Source: Streptomyces alanosinicus (GTDB lineage Bacteria > Actinomycetota > Actinomycetes > Streptomycetales > Streptomycetaceae). Taken from it: a DNA stretch of 64,000 nucleotides. The first letter of the stretch is position 1. Each line of letters begins with the position of its first letter. This document shows, piece after piece, positions 1-10,117 of this stretch. The position numbers and the translations under genes were made by a program. Location: contig NZ_BMVG01000026.1 of assembly GCF_014650595.1 (NCBI RefSeq), positions 32,732 through 96,731 on the forward strand, given 5' to 3'. A model generated the notes under the pieces. The model ran no database searches. It was not told the origin of the DNA and was given only the letters and a program-made list of their open reading frames with translations.

Positions 1-83
1 GTGGAGGGCGGAATGATGTCGCGGGGCACCGTGCGGTTGCGCACGAGCAGGGCCCGGGAGAGCACCTCTTCGATGTAGGTCAT
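1..83 (-). CDS. 5-prime end of an unrecognised gene, cut by the window edge
   Basis: Only the first 27 codons are present, beginning MTYIEEVLSR and running off the left edge. The ATG overlaps the stop codon of the upstream sigma-like regulator in an ATGA arrangement, so the two are probably translationally coupled. A similar order, with a sigma-like gene followed by a Sel1-like gene, recurs near 58-60 kb, so this could be an equivalent partner, but too little sequence is present to say. Confidence 0.5.
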   Translation of the reverse strand, partial: MTYIEEVLSRALLVRNRTVPRDIIPPS

Positions 84-973
84 GCAAGGTTCCATTCCGT
101 CTCGGGCGGGGGGCAGATGACGCTGTCAAGAAAGTGGATGGCGTGACGCTCGTCCGACCCCACGGTGGCCACCGGAACGCCCAAGAGGGCTGACGCGGCG
201 TCTGGAGTGAACCCGCACAGGCAACGCAGCACCATGACGTCGAGCTGCTGGTCCGGCAGCCTGCTCATCGCCTTGAACAGCTCCAGACTCTCGGTCATCT
301 GGTTCATGAGCTGATCCGGGTTGATAAGCGACTGCAGAACGACGGTGTCGAAGGCCGCGGAGCCGAACTCGGGCCGGCCGTCAAGGTGGGGTGTCCGGGA
401 CATGACGGTGGCACGCAGGACTTCCCATGCGAAGCGCCGGATGTCGGGGCTGGCCAACGCGTCGTTCCAGCGCAACCAGAGGATGTCGAACGTGTCGGAT
501 ACGACGCTGTCGCGCTGGTCGTCGTCGAGAAAGACCTGGACATACAGGCCGTAGTCGTCTTCGACCAGTTCGCGGAAGGCGCGATGGTCCAGAGGCGGGA
601 CCGTGTGTGAGGTGGTGAGAGCGGCCGTGGTCCTTTCACTGGAGCGGTCGATCCACTCACGGGTCTTGTGAGCTTCGAACGCTGCCTGACGCCAGAGCCG
701 GTACAGCGGCCACTGCGGCATGTCCAGCTCGCTGGACAGACTGAGGATGATCTCCCATCGGGGATACAAGCCGGTCCCGCGCAGCAGTTCGGAGATCTTC
801 GACTTGGAAAGGCGGACCCGGATGCTGAGCTCACTGAAGGTCAGCCCGCTCTTGAGGTAGGCGTCGCGCATCGGTGCCAGCCAGGCACGGTGGGCGCTGC
901 CGACGTTCTGCGCGATCGGCCCGAGCTTGCGCCCGGGCCGGGCCGGTCCTGGTGGCTCGAACGGTGTCGTCAC
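80..973 (-). CDS. HTH regulator with a sigma-70 region-4-like C-terminus
   Basis: The protein is 297 aa from the GTG start. Residues about 35-70 look like a helix-turn-helix of the XRE type (SKSKISELLRG). Residues about 235-270 match the sigma-factor region 4 pattern (RLPDQQLDVMVLRCLCG) also seen in the sigma-like gene near 59.3 kb. I infer a DNA-binding regulator; whether it recruits RNA polymerase is unknown. The start is chosen because GTG overlaps the stop of the small upstream membrane gene (GTGA). The longer upstream extension is arginine-rich shadow sequence. Confidence 0.75.
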   Translation of the reverse strand: MTTPFEPPGPARPGRKLGPIAQNVGSAHRAWLAPMRDAYLKSGLTFSELSIRVRLSKSKISELLRGTGLYPRWEIILSLSSELDMPQWPLYRLWRQAAFEAHKTREWIDRSSERTTAALTTSHTVPPLDHRAFRELVEDDYGLYVQVFLDDDQRDSVVSDTFDILWLRWNDALASPDIRRFAWEVLRATVMSRTPHLDGRPEFGSAAFDTVVLQSLINPDQLMNQMTESLELFKAMSRLPDQQLDVMVLRCLCGFTPDAASALLGVPVATVGSDERHAIHFLDSVICPPPETEWNLA

Positions 974-1194
974 GAAGCGCCGCCCTCCTGGTCCCCGATC
1001 GCCTCGATGCGAGCCGCTGGGGGCGGCTCGGTCCGAGGCAGGGCGGCGCGCACGATCTGCTGGACGGTCAGGCCGAGCACCGGAGCGATCGCGGCGATGG
1101 CGGCGACGGTGACGTGCCCCATCACCACCAGCACTGCGCTCCAGGCGAACACTGTCACCGTCGCGATGGCGATCAGTATCTGTTTCCGAATCAT
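970..1194 (-). CDS. small membrane protein
   Basis: A 74-aa protein starting MIRKQILIAIATVTV. Two hydrophobic segments (about residues 4-25 and 28-48) suggest a small integral membrane protein, with a short charged tail. It is the first gene of a three-gene run whose members overlap by GTGA and ATGA, which suggests a membrane signal linked to the downstream regulator; that link is inference. No family was recognised. A longer reading frame upstream would add 42 residues, but the ATG chosen opens directly into the first membrane segment. Confidence 0.55.
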   Translation of the reverse strand: MIRKQILIAIATVTVFAWSAVLVVMGHVTVAAIAAIAPVLGLTVQQIVRAALPRTEPPPAARIEAIGDQEGGAS

Positions 1195-1557
1195 CCAAAA
1201 ATCCGTTCGATGTGCGGCCCAGAGGCCTATCCGGTAAACCACTGCGGGGTCCCGGGCTGACGGGTGCCGAAGCCGTCGGCCTGGGAGGTCAACCAGCATG
1301 GTGGGCAATGGAGTTGTCACGCCATGTGATCATGAAATCACGGAACAATGCGGTCGCGGGGTCCCGTTTTGGGGGGATTAGGGCGGCCGCCGGGACACGC
1401 GCGAGGTCCAGGAAGTACGCGAGGGGTTAGAAGTTCCCGGTTTCCCTTGCAATTGCACTGCGGACCCGCCTCAATGGACGCAGGACACCTTCGGTGTCGG
1501 CCTTCTATCCGGAAGGGCTCACTCCCGTGCCGAAGAATTTGGGGAGCGAGCATCGTC

Positions 1558-1590
1558 CTCTCGCCTGGCCTGGAACAGGCCAGGCGAGAG
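1558..1590. repeat. 15-bp perfect hairpin with GAA loop
   Basis: Arms CTCTCGCCTGGCCTG and its exact complement are separated by GAA. There is no T-run, so it is not a classical rho-independent terminator, although hairpins without a T-tract can act as terminators in Streptomyces. Its role is unknown. Confidence 0.7.
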
Positions 1591-2174
1591 CAGAACCGGC
1601 CGCCCAGCAGCGGTCCAGGCTGTCGGGCCTGGGTCGGCCCACCGCACGCTCAGTTCTGCGCCGAAGCGAGCTGCCCTTCGTGCTGGGCCGGGGACCCGTA
1701 GGAAGCGAGCGGAGCAGGTGCGCGCGTGTCCCAGCGTCGGCGAGCTGCCTCACCGCGCAGGAGAAGGCCGGCTTCCGGCCCGGTCGGCCTATGGCGGCGC
1801 GGCCACGGACGGGCGACCGGCGGCTTGTTCCGGGCAGGGCTGCCCGTTCTGAAGGGGACTGGCAGCAGCGCTCCGCGAACCCCGGCGCGGGTATTACCGG
1901 GTCTGCTGATCCGTGGCGATGGCGCGCGCTGTGTTGCAGCGAGAAGGCGTTGTTCTGCGCTCCGTGTCCTGGTCTGCGGTGATCACCGCACGGCGGCGGC
2001 GACGCCCTGCCGGCGTCACATCGTTGCACGGGCGAAAGACTGTGCGAACATGGCCGGAGGATGGCCCTCCGGCAGGGGGCAGGGTCCTGAAACGTCTCAC
2101 GGATCACCCTGTTTAAGACAAAATCACTTGAAGCGCGCATGGGTAGCGTCAAGGGTGCCGATTCTCTTGGTGGC

Positions 2175-2198
2175 CCGTGGATGCAATTGCATCCACGG
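2175..2198. promoter_or_regulatory. 24-bp perfect palindrome, candidate operator
   Basis: Arms CCGTGGATGC and GCATCCACGG flank a central AATT, giving a perfect 24-bp palindrome ending 33 bp before the DUF397 start. The core TGCAATTGCA also occurs at 1448-1457. A dimeric regulator site controlling the DUF397 gene is a reasonable inference; the DUF5753-type regulator at 3.6-4.5 kb is a candidate binder. Confidence 0.45.
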
Positions 2199-2231
2199 AA
2201 GGGGGAGTTGAGGCAGGGCGGAGGTCCATGG

Positions 2232-2474
2232 ATGGAGACTCTGGCATATGCGCAGGTCGTGTCCGCTGTATCCGGGCACGGGGCGTTGCTGGACTGGCGA
2301 AAGAGTTCGCACAGCAATCCCGACGGTGCGTGCGTCGAGGTCGCGCGACCGACTGAAGACCGGGTTCTCTTCCGGGATTCGAAAATGCGGCAAGGCAGTG
2401 TTATAGGCGTCTGCCGTCCTGCGGCGGTTGCCTTCACGACCGCCCTGGCGCGGGGTGAGTTCCAAACGGCGTGA
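2232..2474 (+). CDS. DUF397 domain protein
   Basis: An 80-aa protein with the hallmark DUF397 pattern: LDWRKSSHSNPDGACVEVA, then VLFRDSK and a final AFTTALARGEF. DUF397 proteins are small Streptomyces proteins usually encoded beside Scr1/DUF5753 HTH regulators and thought to modulate them. Such a regulator lies 1.1 kb downstream on the opposite strand, with a DUF574 methyltransferase between. In-frame ATGs further upstream exist (for example MQLHP), but they fall within the palindrome, so the METLAYAQ start is preferred. Confidence 0.8.
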   Translation: METLAYAQVVSAVSGHGALLDWRKSSHSNPDGACVEVARPTEDRVLFRDSKMRQGSVIGVCRPAAVAFTTALARGEFQTA

Positions 2475-2749
2475 ACTGCCGTGTCATGCGCCGAGTGTGT
2501 GCCTATGCAACGTCGCACGACGCATGACTTCTACGTGGTCCCGACCCAGTGCGCGCGCGGTCAGCGTGCTCACAGCACTCTGACCAGCGTGCCTGGGCTC
2601 AGATGAACGCGCTGCCTGTAATTCCGTACTGGACAGAAGGACTGACCTGCCAGTAGGGATGAGGCCGGTGCGACGACGTGAGCTGCCCTACAGAAGGGCG
2701 TGTGCTTGCCTTGGTCAGGGGTGTGCGGATGGCGACGAGGGGAAGAGCT

Positions 2750-3586
2750 GTGGGGGAACAGCCTGCGTCCAGGCAGGGCAGCGGCCGGGAAGCGGACTTA
2801 GGACAGGACAGGCCGCACAGCGCCCGGATCTACGACTACTACCTCGGCGGGAAGACGAACTACGCCGTGGACCGCGAGGCGGCGCAAGCGACCATCCGCG
2901 TCTTCCCAGCCGTCGAGGTGGGCGCCCGCGCGAACCGCGCCTACATGCACCGGGCCGCCCACTACCTGGCTCGCCAAGGGGTGTGCCAATTCATCGACGT
3001 GGGGACCGGGATACCGGCGGCGCCCAATCTCCACCAGGTAGTCCAGGAAGTGGCGCCGCAGGCGACGGTCGTCTACGCGGACAACGACCCGATCGTGAAG
3101 GTCTATGCCGACGAACTGCTGGGCGGGACGCCCGAGGGCTCCACTTGTTACGTCGAAGCCGACGCGACGGAGCCCGGCAGGGTGCTGCAGGCCGTTGAGG
3201 AGACCGGGACCGTCGATCTACGCCGGCCGGTGGCCCTGCTCCTGCACGCTGTGCTGCCCTTCATCACCGACGACGATCCCCACCGCATCGTCAGCCGGCT
3301 CCTGGAGCCGCTAGTACCGGGCTCGTACCTGAGCCTGACGCACTGGACCGGCGACTTCGAGCCGAAGGCCTGGGCAGGAGTCATCGACGCCTACCGGCAG
3401 CGAGGAACCCAGGCCCGGGTACGCACCCGCGCCGAAGTACTGCGCTTCTTCAACGGACTGCAACTTGTCGACCCGGGACTGGTCGTCGCCCATCGCTGGC
3501 GACCCGAACCCGGCAGCGACACATCCACGGTGACGGACGGCCAGGTATCGCTCTACGCCGGTGTCGGCCGCAAACCAAAGACGTAA
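2750..3586 (+). CDS. DUF574 family SAM-dependent methyltransferase
   Basis: From the preferred GTG the protein has 278 aa, typical of the actinobacterial DUF574 (Methyltransf_19) family. Diagnostic segments are SARIYDYYLGGKTNYAVDRE near the N-terminus, the SAM-binding loop FIDVGTGIP, and VVYADNDPIV for the ribose-binding acidic residue. The GTG follows a GAGGGGAAG ribosome site; an in-frame ATG 21 nt upstream is an alternative. The substrate is unknown. Its position between DUF397 and DUF5753 genes matches a common Streptomyces regulatory neighbourhood. Confidence 0.8.
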   Translation: MGEQPASRQGSGREADLGQDRPHSARIYDYYLGGKTNYAVDREAAQATIRVFPAVEVGARANRAYMHRAAHYLARQGVCQFIDVGTGIPAAPNLHQVVQEVAPQATVVYADNDPIVKVYADELLGGTPEGSTCYVEADATEPGRVLQAVEETGTVDLRRPVALLLHAVLPFITDDDPHRIVSRLLEPLVPGSYLSLTHWTGDFEPKAWAGVIDAYRQRGTQARVRTRAEVLRFFNGLQLVDPGLVVAHRWRPEPGSDTSTVTDGQVSLYAGVGRKPKT

Positions 3587-3599
3587 CGCAGGCGCCACC

Positions 3600-4532
3600 T
3601 CAGCGGTAGTAGCTCGAGCTCACCAGGTCCTTCAGCCGCTGGACCGACCGCTGAGGGGACAACGACGCCCCGCGCAGACGGTCGAACGCCTTCTTACGCT
3701 TGTCGACCTGTTCCTCGTCCTGGAAGATCAACCCGCCGTCGAAGATCTCCGAGTACGCGATGTCAGGGAGGATCCGCGCGGAGAACTCCCAGATCGTGGT
3801 GGAACCGATGTGCACCGGAAGGTCGTAGCGGTCCTGTTGCGCTATGCGGATCAGATAGCGTGGGCTGCTCGCCAGGTCGATCAGGTGCTCCAGTTGCTGC
3901 TGCATGACCTGCGGTGTCCCGTACCGGCGCTTGAGCGAACCTTCGTCGATGACGCAGATGAGCTTCTTGTCTTCGCCGGCTGACCGGAAACGCTGCTGGC
4001 GCTCCATCCTCAGATCGACCAGGGCCTGGCGATGCTGCACCTCTGCGCTGCCGCCGGCGATCACCGCACGTGCGTAACTCTCCGTCTGCACCAGGCCAGG
4101 AAGCTGCAGGGGCTCGTATATCCGGATCCGCTGCGCCATGTCCTCGAAGCTCACCACCGCCTGCAGATGCTTCGAGGCCACTCCCGACCAGGACTGCCAC
4201 CACGGCTGCTGATTAGCCTCCTGCGCCAGCTCCCGCAGCTGGGCCTGCTCCAGCGGGTCCGTGACCTGGTAGATGGCGAAGAACCGGGCCAGGTCCTGCT
4301 CCTTGAACTGGTGCTGCCCGGTCTCGATACGGCTCACCTTTGACTTCGATGCCCCCAGCAGCCGCGCGACCTCCTCCTGCTTCAGACCGATCGTCGTGCG
4401 ACGCGCACACAAGGCATTGCCCAGCACCATCCGCTGCGCGGACGGAACGATCTCGTCCCTGATGTAGCGAACGCGACGGCCCGACTTCAGCGGATCACCG
4501 GAAGCCGCAGCGCCAGCCGACCCCTGGACCAC
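3600..4532 (-). CDS. Scr1/DUF5753-type helix-turn-helix regulator
   Basis: A 310-aa protein with an XRE-type HTH at about residues 35-80 (QEEVARLLGASKSKVSRIETG) and a long DUF5753 C-terminal domain. Recognisable DUF5753 segments are YEPLQLPGLVQTESYARAVI and GSTTIWEFSA. The GTG start has GGAGAG seven bases upstream. Regulators of this class act with DUF397 proteins in Streptomyces development and secondary metabolism. It converges on the methyltransferase gene, leaving 13 bp between stop codons. Confidence 0.85.
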   Translation of the reverse strand: MVQGSAGAAASGDPLKSGRRVRYIRDEIVPSAQRMVLGNALCARRTTIGLKQEEVARLLGASKSKVSRIETGQHQFKEQDLARFFAIYQVTDPLEQAQLRELAQEANQQPWWQSWSGVASKHLQAVVSFEDMAQRIRIYEPLQLPGLVQTESYARAVIAGGSAEVQHRQALVDLRMERQQRFRSAGEDKKLICVIDEGSLKRRYGTPQVMQQQLEHLIDLASSPRYLIRIAQQDRYDLPVHIGSTTIWEFSARILPDIAYSEIFDGGLIFQDEEQVDKRKKAFDRLRGASLSPQRSVQRLKDLVSSSYYR

Positions 4533-4648
4533 TGTCTCTCCTTGCACACGGTGAGCATGACGGCGCTCATCGTGCACGACCGCTACGGCAGACAAGATGG
4601 AATCGGAAGAATATTCCACTTCGGATCATGAAATCGGCTGAAAACCGA

Positions 4649-4890
4649 TCAACATAGGGGAAGAAACCGTCTCATGGGCGGCGGGCAACAGGCCTTTCTG
4701 GCGCGCCCCATCACGGCATGGGCGAGGTCGACGACGATCGAGCCGACGAACATACAGACAGAATCGAGCACACACCAGATGGCCACGGAGGTCGTGATGA
4801 ACGCCGTCGGGCTGTCTGCGATCGTGCGAGATGGATGATCCACGCGAGGATGAGGACGCTCACTCCAATCCAGGGCCTGCGACGCTGGGA
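4649..4890 (-). pseudogene. frameshifted two-span membrane protein
   Basis: One minus-strand frame reads RPWIGVSVLILAWIIHLARS, then an adjacent frame continues DSPTAFITTSVAIWCVLDSV and a further hydrophobic stretch ending DLAHAVMGRAR. Joining them across a shift near 4818 gives a plausible small two-helix membrane protein. No family recognised. The shift could be real decay or an assembly error. Confidence 0.35.
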
Positions 4891-5099
4891 CGACCGGGCC
4901 AGCCAACCGGGTCTTCGATAGTGCCCGGGCCGCAGGCGCCCTGGCGATCGCCTGTGGGGCGCTGCCGGGACGGGCCCTGCCGAGGACTCCGTGGTCGTTT
5001 CAGAGCGGGACCCGGCGGCCTGATTCGACGACGACTCCGGCGCAGAGACGGTGGGCCGATGAATCGCCCGCAACGTCCAGGTGCCGCGTAGCGCGATCC

Positions 5100-5400
5100 A
5101 GATCTGGTTCAGGCATCACGGGATCGTCCGCGCGAGCGCGACCAGGGCGACGGTAAGTGCCGGCGGATGTCCTCCGACCTGCGGTGGAACCGGCGGATCC
5201 AGCCAAGGATGGTGTCCTCGGCCAGCCCCAGACGGGCGGTGACCTGACGGTGCCCCGTCCCGAGGCCGCCATCTCCAGCCCAGCTCCGATTAGCTCGGCC
5301 GTTGCATCCGCTGCGGCCCCGTCATCTCCGGCAGCAGCACGTGCGTGACCTGGCTGCCCGTACAACGCGAGCGACGAGGACGTGCGAACAGCGGGATCCG
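5100..5400 (-). pseudogene. decayed DUF6431-like protein
   Basis: Fragments in two minus-strand frames resemble a common Streptomyces transposase-like family: SQVTHVLLPEMTGPQRM in one frame, then GHRQVTARLGLAEDTILGW and IRRFHRRSEDIRRHL in another. These match the Cys-rich VTHxLLP segment and the following HTH of DUF6431 proteins as I remember them. At least two shifts and a stop interrupt it. The surrounding 4.9-5.9 kb holds nothing else I can support. Confidence 0.4.
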
Positions 5401-5935
5401 AGATCACAACGGATCCCGCGCGGCCGGCACCCCCTCCAGCCGGGCGCCGCCAGCGACTCCGACTCCGGGCTGTTCCCCCGGCGCGCGTTCTTCCTCCTGG
5501 CCCACGACCGCGACCAGCAGCCTCACGGGCCCTACTCCGTAGGCGCCCCCGGCGAAGCCGTCGACCCCCGCACCATCCAACCGGGCAAAGTCGGCGCCAA
5601 GACACCACGCTCCCAGAGGTCCCAGGCAGTGCAGATAGCACCAGCCGGCCGTTAGGGCACATCAGGATGACCGTGTGAGACGGGACTGAAGGGACCGACG
5701 CATCGAGACGGCCGCGAGGGGCCCACGAAACGTCCCCACCGGGGTCGATCTGTATGCCGGACTTTCAGTCCCGTCAGTCCCGCGATTATGCGGATAGCAT
5801 GTCTGACCTGCTGTTCTCGCTATCTGTTCACCTGCCCTCGTGGCCACTTGCGTACCCTGTCCGGGACCTACGGGACTGACGGGACCGAAACTTCGCCATA
5901 TGTCGGTAGGGAATCGGTGATGGCCGTGCCACTAC

Positions 5936-6275
5936 ATGCCCGAGCACGTCGCGCGTGACCTCGCCTACCGGCCGGCCCGGGCCCACCGCGAGGCGATCGT
6001 CACCGAGGGCATCCCCGACCCGTCGGCGTTCGCTGCCCGCACTGCCACGCGCAGCCCGACCAGCCGTGCCAGAGCGGATACCGGCGCAACGGTAAGGGCT
6101 GCCGCGCTCTGTCCGGCGTTCACCCCTCTCGCATCGAGGCCCTGATCGCCCAACTCGACCCCACCGACGACGAGCAGGCCAAGGCCGAGCAAGTCCACCT
6201 CGCTCGCCTCAAGTGCCAGCCGCCCGCACCGCGCGAGACCCGCGCCCGCCACACCTCGGGAGGAAACCGCCGATG
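5936..6275 (+). pseudogene. frameshifted zinc-finger protein
   Basis: The first frame begins MPEHVARDLAYRPARAH and reaches IPDPSAFAA near 6035. The continuation is in another frame: CPHCHAQPDQPCQSGYRRNG, then KGCRALSGVHPSRIEALIA. The CxxC plus later CxxxxxxxxC pattern suggests a zinc-binding domain known from small Streptomyces mobile-element proteins. The second frame has no start codon of its own, so a frameshift near 6030 is the simplest reading. Its stop overlaps the next start (ATGA), implying an operon. Confidence 0.5.
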
Positions 6276-6542
6276 ACTCCCGCAGTCGCACGCGCAGTGA
6301 TCGCCGCCCACCTGACCGATGCCCTCGACGTACACCCCCACGTCGCCACGCTCACCGCGGCCGAGCTGCTCGACCGCCTCGCCATCGAGGGATGGGAGAT
6401 CAACACCACCCGGCACGCGCGAGCGGTCGCGCCTCGCGCGCGGGAGACCCGCGGCGCTCGGCGCCTCGTCGCTCGCCTGCTTTCCCGGCGCGTACTTCGC
6501 GTTCGTCGTCTTGCGCACGAAGAACCGAGGGCCGCCCGATGA
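6273..6542 (+). CDS. small protein of unknown function
   Basis: An 89-aa protein starting MTPAVARAVIAAHLTDALDV. The first half looks like folded sequence (LTAAELLDRLAIEGWEI), while the second half is arginine-rich. The ATG overlaps the stop of the zinc-finger gene by ATGA, so the two form a coupled pair. It may be part of a plasmid or integrative-element operon, but no family was recognised. Confidence 0.5.
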   Translation: MTPAVARAVIAAHLTDALDVHPHVATLTAAELLDRLAIEGWEINTTRHARAVAPRARETRGARRLVARLLSRRVLRVRRLAHEEPRAAR

Positions 6543-6824
6543 CCGCTGACCACGTCACCACGCCGGCTCGACCCGGGCCTGCTGTGCCGGCACCCGACGG
6601 GCTGCCGCGGCGCCTGCCCGCTCGACCTCGGCTCCGTCCTGGTCGAGTCAGGTCGGGCGGGGGAGGCCGCCAGGTGGAGAGCTGGACCGGCTGTGGTGGG
6701 AGCGGTGTCGGGAAGCGGCGTGACTCGCACAGCCAGCCGCTGGGCAGCCGGTCACCAGCTGACGGCGAGAGGCCCCGTCGGCTGCTTCCATGCAAGTGGC
6801 CGACGGGGCTAATGACGGCGAACA

Positions 6825-9309
6825 GAAGACGACCGCCATCTCATCTTCGAGTGGCTCGGCAGGTTCGAGCCGGAGTTGCGATCCCCGGCCGTCCCGGAAG
6901 ACGATCGCCATTCGGGCAGCGACTGGGCGACGGTCTGGTATCCGAGGTTGCGATCCTCGGCCGTCCCGGAAGACAACCGCCATTCTCCCTCCGCCCGATC
7001 GGTGTCCGCCTGCTTCTCACGTTGCGATCCTCGGCCGTCTCGGAAGACGACCGCCATCTGCACCAGCGCGGCCATCGCCGCGGGCCCGGAGTCGTTGCGA
7101 TCCTCGGCCGTCTCGGAAGACGACCGCCATGTTCGCGCTCTCCACGATCCGCAGCACGGCCAGAGCGTTGCGATCCTCGGCCGTCCCGGAAGACGACCGC
7201 CATGACCGGCTCGGGCTGCTGCTGATGGTGCTGTCCTCGTTGCGATCCTCGGCCGTCCCGGAAGACGACCGCCATGTGGTGCTCGTGCCGTGGTCGACAG
7301 GACCGGGCACGGTTGCGATCCTCGGCCGTCCCGGAAGACGACCGCCATCACCGGGTTCACTGGCACGGGCACGGGTGGTGTGGCGTTGCGATCCTCGGCC
7401 GTCTCGGAAGACGACCGCCATCCTCCGGCATCGACGTGATGCGGCGCAGCTCTGCGTTGCGATCCCCGGCCGTCCCGGAAGACGACCGCCATGTCTGCCT
7501 GGTCGTCGTGCTGGTCCTGGTCACGCGTTGCGATCCTCGGCCGTCCCGGAAGACAACCGCCATGGGCGTCGGCAGGGTTGGCGCGGTCGTCCCACCCGAA
7601 GTTGCGATCCCCGGCGGTCTCGGAAGACGACCGCCATCAGGGCGTAGTCTCACCTGCACCACCAGTACAAAGTGTTGCGATCCTCGGCCGTCTCGGAAGA
7701 CGACCGCCATCGGCGGGGGTGCGCGAGCGGCCCGCGACGCAGTGGAGGTTGCGATCCTCGGCCGTCTCGGAAGACGACCGCCATGACTGGGTCTGGCCGC
7801 TGCACGTCGCGCTGCGGGAGTTGCGATCCTCGGCCGTCTCGGAAGACGACCGCCATCCGGTCACGTAGACGCTGCGCATCACCAGCACGGCGTTGCGATC
7901 CTCGGCCGTCTCGGAAGACGACCGCCATGGGGTAGCTCGTCGCCACCGAGTCCCAGCCGTCGATGTTGCGATCCTCGGCCGTCCCGGAAGACGACCGCCA
8001 TCACCGGCCCTGCCTGGCCATGCACCCAGCTATCAGGGTTGCGATCCTCGGCCGTCCCGGAAGACGACCGCCATCACCTCCGCGCGGTCGTCCGAGGCGA
8101 GGACGTCGAAGTTGCGATCCTCGACCGTCCCGGAAGACGACCGCCATCCAGCAGATCCGCGTCGTGGAGGAGACCGACGCCTGGTTGCGATCCTCGGCCG
8201 TCCCGGAAGACGACCGCCATTGCAGTCCGGTGCCGACAAGATGACCAACCCGCCGTTGCGATCCTCGGCCGTCCCGGAAGACGACCGCCATCTGGGCAAT
8301 GCGGTGCTGCCACACGGCGTTCTGGACGTTGCGATCCTCGGCCGTCCCGGAAGACGACCGCCATTGCTAGGGGGCCTCCCACAGCGAGTCCACCTTGACA
8401 GTTGCGATCCTCGGCCGTCCCGGAAGACGACCGCCATCACACAGCGCCCGACCTGGGTCACGAGGGTCTACCGGTTGCGATCCTCGGCCGTCCCGGAAGA
8501 CAACCGCCATTGGTCGTGTGCTCGACCAGTAGCGCGCCGCCATCGAGTTGCGATCCTCGGCCGTCCCGGAAGACGACCGCCATCCTCATGCACCCGTTTT
8601 CCGAGTGGCACGGCGAATGGTTGCGATCCTCGGCCGTCCCGGAAGACGACCGCCATGGCCACACCCGCGCTGACGGTGGTCGCGGTGCCGGGGTTGCGAT
8701 CCTCGGCCGTCCCGGAAGACGACCGCCATGCCCTCGCGATCGGGGGTGTCTCGTGGCGCTGAGGTTGCGATCCTCGGCCGTCCCGGAAGACGACCGCCAT
8801 TCCGGCCCGGCATCGGCAGCGGACGCACCCGCGAGGTTGCGATCCTCGGCCGTCCCGGAAGACGACCGCCATTAGTCCAGGACGTTGCGCGACATCGCGC
8901 TCAGGTCGTTGCGATCCTCGGCCGTCCCGGAAGACGACCGCCATCTCCACGTTCCGCCCGGCCCGGTGGGCGAATCCGCGTTGCGATCCTCGGCCGTCCC
9001 GGAAGACGACCGCCATGCGCACAGCATGACGGCGAGGCCGACGAACAGCGGGGTTGCGATCCTCGGCCGTCCCGGAAGACGACCGCCATCCGCGGACCTG
9101 ATCGAGCATGCCGCGCCCGTACGGCGTTGCGATCCTCGGCCGTCCCGGAAGACGACCGCCATGCGCGATCCCCCGAGCCTGCGCGAAGGCGATCAGCGCG
9201 TTGCGATCCTCGGCCGTCCCGGAAGACGACCGCCATCCCGAAGGCCCTGCGGGAGGACACCGAGGGCTTCGTGTTGCGATCCTCGGCCGTCCCGGAAGAC
9301 GACCGCCAT
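6825..9309 (-). CRISPR. CRISPR array 1: 34 full repeats plus a truncated one
   Basis: Repeats are 37 bp; on the + strand they begin GTTGCGATCCTCGGCCG and end GACGACCGCCAT. Spacers are 34-38 bp and the period is about 72 bp, from the first full repeat at 6875 to the last at 9273. Read on the minus strand, the repeat ends GGATCGCAAC, like an 8-nt crRNA handle, and can form a 7-bp stem around a TTCCGG loop. Variants (TCCCCGG, GTCTCGG, GACAACC) concentrate at the left, and a 15-bp partial repeat ends the array at 6839. The right end is uniform. This places the leader at the right and transcription on the minus strand. No cas gene is visible in the window, so the subtype is unassigned. Confidence 0.97.
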
Positions 9310-9400
9310 TGCTGACTGACCAGCCAGGTCACTGTAGTTGATGCTTCTTGGAAAGCCGTTGAGGTAAGAAAAATAGGGCAAATAGGTTGTTCGGCTTCGG
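9310..9400 (-). promoter_or_regulatory. probable CRISPR leader for array 1
   Basis: The bases directly beyond the last uniform repeat are unusually AT-rich for this window, with TAAGAAAAATAGGG near 9366. Leaders are typically AT-rich and abut the newest repeats, which fits the repeat conservation gradient. The next few hundred bases (9400-10100) show no gene I can support. Confidence 0.5.
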
Positions 9401-10117
9401 TGCGGTTCGCGTGTTGCGTGTGCACTTGAGGTTCCGAAGCATGCTCGCGGACGTGGCGAACGCACAGGAGCGTAGTCGCAGATGTCGGCTGTCTCGCCAC
9501 GTTTCTGCTTGTACGGGTCTGTTGCCGTTGGTGGCGCGTACGTTTCCGGTCCGCGGCGTTCAAGAAGAGATTGTGCTCGGTCCTGGGGGCGGCTATATCG
9601 CAGGAACGGCCCCGTCCGGCCCCGCGCTCCGGCAGGCCCCCCGCGGCGACGCCGCCGGCCAGCTCTGGGACGGGCTGGTCATGGTCGCCGCAACGGACGG
9701 GTCCTTCGAGCTCAAGCGAAGCCGGGACAGCAAAAGCCCACACCGCGGCCGACTCGGCAGGAAGACGAACAACGAAACCCGAGCCCCGACCTGCGCACCT
9801 CGGCCCCGCGGGCCGCTTCGGCCGTGAACCCGGGTCAGCCAGCGTGATGTGCTCGGGCCGCGACGGTGACGTCCTGTGCAGCCGCCAGCCCCTGCCAACC
9901 CGCAGTGTGTGCGCCCATCACCGCGTCCAGGAGCTTGCCGGGAGGGTGGCCTGATAAGCAGATGCCCGAACGCAGCGGCTTTGATCTTGCCCAGTCTTCA
10001 CTGCAAGGCGTGGCCCGTGGTGCATTCCGCATGCCGCGCAGCATCACCAGCGCGCCTTGCATGCTGCGCGACGCGAGCCGCCCCGCCAACCTGCTACCAC
10101 CCTGCTACCCTACAAGT

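Larger units (their letters stand above)
1195..2231. other. gene-poor stretch with palindromes
   Basis: About 1 kb in which I see no convincing gene; the open frames are GC-rich shadows. It holds a 15-bp perfect hairpin (1558-1590) and two copies of the motif TGCAATTGCA, one at 1448-1457 and one inside a larger palindrome at 2175-2198. Confidence 0.5.

Noticed and set aside
1195..2231. Telomere-like palindrome region
   Set aside because: Only one strong hairpin matches the idea; the typical multi-palindrome Streptomyces telomere sequence is not present.
6825..9309. Many long open frames reading MAVVFRDGRGSQ or CDPRPSRKTTAI repeats
   Set aside because: They are translations of the CRISPR repeat in different frames, not proteins.
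9387..9950. Coding-like piece (QLWDGLVMVAATDGSFELK) between array 1 and the toxin pair
   Set aside because: Too short and without a start or recognisable family; could be a relic but not supportable as a gene.
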